NCBI GenBank assembly: GCA_900762015.1
Contig: CAAFEX010000025.1
Location: 1 to 33,801 of the forward strand
Direction: 5' to 3'
Length of the DNA stretch: 33,801 bases
DNA from: an uncultured Collinsella sp.
GTDB lineage: Bacteria; Actinomycetota; Coriobacteriia; Coriobacteriales; Coriobacteriaceae
Part shown: positions 30,988 to 33,801 of the stretch, piece after piece
Layout: the number at the start of each line of letters is the position of its first letter
Numbering within the stretch: the first letter of the stretch is position 1
Translations under genes and position numbers: made by a program
Notes under the pieces: generated by a model
Told to the model about the DNA's origin: nothing
The model's database searches: none
Seen by the model: the letters and a program-made list of their open reading frames with translations, nothing else

Positions 30988-31747
30988 TCGCACCCTTCTT
31001 ATCGCTGGTAACTGGAAGATGAACAACGACGTCGCCGAGGCCGCCAAGCTCGCCGACGAGCTGGCTCAGGCTCTGCCCGAGGTTCCGGCCGGCGTCGAGG
31101 TGCTCGTCTGCCCTCCGACCATCGACATCACCACGGTTCATGACCGTATTCAGGCTGCCCCTATTGCCCTCGGTGCACAGAACGTGTACTGGGAGGCCAA
31201 GGGTGCCTTCACCGGTGAGTCCTCTTGCGACATGCTCAAGTCTGCTGGCTGCACCTACTGCATCATCGGTCACTCCGAGCGTCGCGACTACTTCCACGAG
31301 ACCGACGAGGACCAGAACAAGAAGGCCAAGGCTCTCGTTGCCGCCGGCCTTGTTCCCGTCTTCTGCTGCGGCGAGTCTCTTGAGGTCCGCGAGGCTGGCA
31401 CCTATGTCGAGCATGTCGTGAACCAGGTCAAGGCTGGCCTTGCTGGTCTTGAGATCACCTGCCCCAAGCAGGTCGTCGTCGCCTACGAGCCCATCTGGGC
31501 CATCGGCACCGGCAAGACCGCTACCGCCGAGGACGCTCAGGAGGTCTGCGGCGCTATCCGTGAGACCCTCAAGGAGATGTTCGGCGAGGAGCTCGCCAAC
31601 GGCATCCGCGTTCTCTACGGTGGTTCCGCCAAGCCCGGTAACATCGCCGAGCTCGTCGCCAAGCCCGACGTTGACGGCGCCCTCGTGGGCGGCGCTTCGC
31701 TCAAGGCTGCCGACTTCGCCTCTATGGTCGTCAAGGCAGGCGAGTAG
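30980..31747 (+). CDS. tpiA: Triosephosphate isomerase
   Basis: This 255-aa TIM-barrel enzyme interconverts dihydroxyacetone-P and glyceraldehyde-3-P. Catalytic residues are visible: Lys13 in AGNWKMN, His98 in IIGHSERR, and Glu170 in AYEPIWAIGTG, the flexible loop-6 motif; the phosphate-binding YGGSAKPGN follows. ATG 30980 lies inside the end of pgk (overlap ATGCCTAA) with GGAGG 9 nt upstream. gpmI follows after 5 nt. Confidence 0.97.
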   Translation: MPNRTLLIAGNWKMNNDVAEAAKLADELAQALPEVPAGVEVLVCPPTIDITTVHDRIQAAPIALGAQNVYWEAKGAFTGESSCDMLKSAGCTYCIIGHSERRDYFHETDEDQNKKAKALVAAGLVPVFCCGESLEVREAGTYVEHVVNQVKAGLAGLEITCPKQVVVAYEPIWAIGTGKTATAEDAQEVCGAIRETLKEMFGEELANGIRVLYGGSAKPGNIAELVAKPDVDGALVGGASLKAADFASMVVKAGE

Positions 31748-31752
31748 GACAT

Positions 31753-33306
31753 ATGGCACAACGTCATCTTCCTGCACTCCTGATTATCATGGACGGCTGC
31801 GGCCTGGCTCCGGCTGATGGCGAGAACGCCGTCGCCGCTGCCAAGACGCCCTTCCTTGATGGCCTGTACGAGAAGTATCCCCACACTACGCTCGGCGCTT
31901 CGGGCGAGGACGTGGGCCTTCCCGACGGTCAGATGGGCAACTCCGAGGTGGGTCACCTCAACATCGGTGCCGGCCGCATCGTGTTCCAGGAGCTTTCGCG
32001 CATCAACAACGCCATCAAGGATGGCTCCATCGCCAAGAACGAGGTCTTCGTCAAGGCTATGGACGACGTCAAGGCTGACGGCAAGACTCTCCACCTCATG
32101 GGCCTTATGAGCCCTGGCGGTGTTCATTCTCACATGAACCACGTCGAGGCTCTGGTCAAGATGGCTGCCGAGCATGGTGTCAAGACCGTTCGCGTCCACG
32201 CCTTCATGGATGGCCGCGACGTTGACCCGCAGTCCGGTGCCGGTTACATGAGTGAGTTCTGCGCCTTCCTGGCCAAGATCTCCGAGGAGACCGGTTGCGA
32301 CGCTCGCGTTGCCACCGTCTCGGGCCGTTATTGGGCCATGGACCGCGATAATCGTTGGGAGCGCATCCAGCGCGCCTACGACGTCATGGTCAACGCGTCC
32401 GATGCTGATACCGATCCCGTGGCCGGTATCAAGGCCTACTACGAGAAGGATCCGCGCGGCGACGAGTTCGTCGAGCCCTTCGCTGCCCACAACGAGGGCA
32501 TCCACGAGGGTGACGCGGCTATCTTCTTTAACTTCCGTCCCGACCGCGCTCGTCAGATGACCCGCGTGTTCACGGACAAGGAGTTCGACGGCTTTGAGCG
32601 CGAGCAGATCAATCTTTCGCACTTTGTGACGATGACCGAGTACGATCCGACGTTTGACGTCGAGGTCGCCTTCCCCAAGACGTTCCCCGAGAATGTCCTG
32701 GCCGACGTTATCGCCGCCAACGGCCTGAAGCAGCTGCACACCGCCGAGACCGAGAAGTACGCCCACGTGACGTTCTTCCTCAACGGCGGCATCGAGGAGC
32801 CCAAGGAGGGCGAGGAGCGCGTACTCGTCGCTTCCCCCAAGGTCGCTACCTACGATCTGCAGCCCGAGATGAGCGCTCCCGAGGTTACCGAGAAGCTTGT
32901 CGCTGCCATCAACGAGGATCGCGCTGATTTCTACATCGTGAACTTCGCGAATTGCGACATGGTTGGTCACACCGGTGTCTTCGACGCCGCCGTTAAGGCT
33001 GTCGAGGCTGTTGACGATGCCCTGTCTAAGGTTGTCCCGGCGATTCTCGCCAAGGGCGGCTTTGCGCTGATCACCGCCGACCACGGCAACGCCGATCACA
33101 TGTTTGACGTTGCTTCCGACGGTTCCAAGCATCCGTTTACGGCTCACACCACCAACCGCGTGCCGTTCATCATCGTTGATGAGAAGGCCAAGCTCACCGG
33201 TATCGAGGACGGCCGTCTTTCCGATATCGCTCCGACCATGCTCACCATGGCTGGTATTGAGCCTTCCGCCGAGATGACGGGCCGCGTGCTCGCTACCGAG
33301 GCCTAA
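31753..33306 (+). CDS. gpmI: 2,3-bisphosphoglycerate-independent phosphoglycerate mutase
   Basis: This 517-aa metalloenzyme of the alkaline-phosphatase superfamily interconverts 3- and 2-phosphoglycerate using two Mn ions. Key residues are Asp14 in IIMDGCG, the phosphoserine Ser64 in MGNSEVGHLNIGAGR, the RYWAMDRDNRWER motif, the FFNFRPDRARQM stretch, NCDMVGHTG, and the C-terminal TADHGNADHM metal site (Asp where many homologues have Glu). ATG 31753 follows tpiA by 5 nt. With pgk and tpiA it forms a glycolytic operon that ends at a strong terminator. Enolase is not in the window. Confidence 0.97.
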   Translation: MAQRHLPALLIIMDGCGLAPADGENAVAAAKTPFLDGLYEKYPHTTLGASGEDVGLPDGQMGNSEVGHLNIGAGRIVFQELSRINNAIKDGSIAKNEVFVKAMDDVKADGKTLHLMGLMSPGGVHSHMNHVEALVKMAAEHGVKTVRVHAFMDGRDVDPQSGAGYMSEFCAFLAKISEETGCDARVATVSGRYWAMDRDNRWERIQRAYDVMVNASDADTDPVAGIKAYYEKDPRGDEFVEPFAAHNEGIHEGDAAIFFNFRPDRARQMTRVFTDKEFDGFEREQINLSHFVTMTEYDPTFDVEVAFPKTFPENVLADVIAANGLKQLHTAETEKYAHVTFFLNGGIEEPKEGEERVLVASPKVATYDLQPEMSAPEVTEKLVAAINEDRADFYIVNFANCDMVGHTGVFDAAVKAVEAVDDALSKVVPAILAKGGFALITADHGNADHMFDVASDGSKHPFTAHTTNRVPFIIVDEKAKLTGIEDGRLSDIAPTMLTMAGIEPSAEMTGRVLATEA

Positions 33307-33331
33307 TAGAAAACAAATACCGTTTTCTAGC

Positions 33332-33366
33332 AAGGGGGTTGTCCACAACCGGACAACCCCCTTTTT
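33332..33366 (+). terminator. Strong terminator after gpmI
   Basis: A perfect 13-bp stem (AAGGGGGTTGTCC, 33332-33344, with GGACAACCCCCTT, 33351-33363) has a 6-nt loop and a T-run to 33366. It closes the glycolytic operon. Confidence 0.92.
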
Positions 33367-33428
33367 GGTATTTCTGCCATTTCCACCCCGTCCTTGAGTG
33401 GCAGGTAGGGGAGAGCGGGGGATTGTGG

Positions 33429-33434
33429 TACATT
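33429..33434 (+). promoter_or_regulatory. Candidate -10 box of secG
   Basis: TACATT lies 37 bp before the secG ATG. TTGAGT (33394-33399) is too far (29 bp) to be its -35, so the promoter is tentative. Confidence 0.3.
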
Positions 33435-33470
33435 ACTGGAGTTTGAACTGTTCTATTAAGGAGCTTATCT

Positions 33471-33725
33471 ATGGGTCCGTTCCAGATTCTTCTGTTTGTC
33501 GTTTGGGCTGTTTCTGCCGTGGCGCTGACGATTCTCGTCCTGATGCATTCCGGTAAGGGTACCGGCGTTTCGGATATGATTGCCAGCTCGCTGTATAACT
33601 CCAGCTCTGCCACGGGCGTTATGGAGCAGAACCTTGACCGCCTGACCGTCATCATGGCTGTCGTGTTTGCCGTGTGCGTCGTGCTGTGCATGTTCTTCTT
33701 CCCGCAGGGCATCGTGGGCTACTAA
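33471..33725 (+). CDS. secG: SecG, preprotein translocase subunit
   Basis: This 84-aa membrane protein is the small accessory subunit of the SecYEG channel and aids preprotein translocation. Two hydrophobic helices (about residues 5-26 and 58-78) flank the conserved cytoplasmic loop containing LMHSGKGTGVSDMI, the SecG hallmark. ATG 33471 has AAGGAG with a 7-nt spacer. It has its own terminators on both sides, so it is a single-gene unit here, although its place after the glycolytic genes is the usual actinobacterial order. Confidence 0.92.
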   Translation: MGPFQILLFVVWAVSAVALTILVLMHSGKGTGVSDMIASSLYNSSSATGVMEQNLDRLTVIMAVVFAVCVVLCMFFFPQGIVGY

Positions 33726-33748
33726 TCACGAGCCGCATAAATACTTGA

Positions 33749-33778
33749 AAAGGGTCCCGCAAGTGCGGGACCCTTTTT
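33749..33778 (+). terminator. Terminator after secG
   Basis: A perfect 12-bp stem (AAAGGGTCCCGC, 33749-33760, with GCGGGACCCTTT, 33765-33776) has an AAGT loop and a T-run (33774-33778). Confidence 0.92.
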
Positions 33779-33780
33779 GT

Positions 33781-33794
33781 TTACATATTTGTAA
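33781..33794. promoter_or_regulatory. Small AT-rich dyad at the window edge
   Basis: TTACA (33781-33785) and TGTAA (33790-33794) flank TATT. It could be an operator or promoter part of a gene beyond the window. Confidence 0.2.
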
Positions 33795-33801
33795 CAGAGT
33801 C

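Overview
The window reads as chromosome from a moderately GC-rich gut-type actinobacterium, most likely a Coriobacteriia member such as Collinsella. This rests on the actinobacterial order uvrC ... rapZ-whiA ... gap-pgk-tpiA-gpmI-secG, an Arg-containing RapZ P-loop, Tat-type lipoprotein export and BaiN-type flavoproteins. The species is inferred; no rRNA or tRNA gene is present. I see no insertion sequence, phage gene or CRISPR array.

Region 1 (1-16 kb) is housekeeping. All three subunits of the UvrABC excision nuclease lie within 16 kb (uvrB 55-2229, uvrA 8611-11490, uvrC 13810-15756). Between uvrB and uvrA a minus-strand block carries mrp (Fe-S carrier ATPase), a BaiN/HI0933-type flavoprotein, a COG2509-type flavoprotein and a polyglycerol-phosphate (LTA-synthase-like) membrane sulfatase. 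YbaK (Cys-tRNA(Pro) deacylase) and the lipid II flippase MurJ lie between uvrA and uvrC.

Region 2 (15.76-26.57 kb) is the accessory part: a probable sialic-acid (Neu5Ac) utilisation operon. In order it encodes a Tat-lipoprotein solute-binding protein, a permease, a fused permease-ATPase, a second ATPase, two paralogous CE7-type esterases (the second without its catalytic Ser), NanA lyase, a ROK kinase (NanK role) and NanE epimerase. The transporter belongs to the peptide/nickel family, so the substrate is inferred from the neighbours. The operon begins with an extended -10 promoter overlapped by a LacI-type palindrome and a leader of about 226 nt that can fold as a three-way junction. GC-rich hairpins without T-tracts sit at several gene junctions, including a 95-nt one between nanA and nanK. 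An intrinsic terminator closes the operon. No sialidase, nagA, nagB or dedicated regulator is in the window, so the Fru-6-P end of the pathway must be encoded elsewhere.

Region 3 (26.5-33.8 kb) contains rapZ-whiA, then lower glycolysis (gap; pgk-tpiA-gpmI with a pgk/tpiA overlap) and secG. The gap upstream region carries a perfect 14-bp palindrome that matches the nan palindrome at 11 of 12 bases. This suggests that one carbon regulator may touch both sialic-acid catabolism and glycolysis. In many actinobacteria uvrC, rapZ, yvcK and whiA are adjacent; here yvcK is absent and the nan operon sits between uvrC and rapZ.
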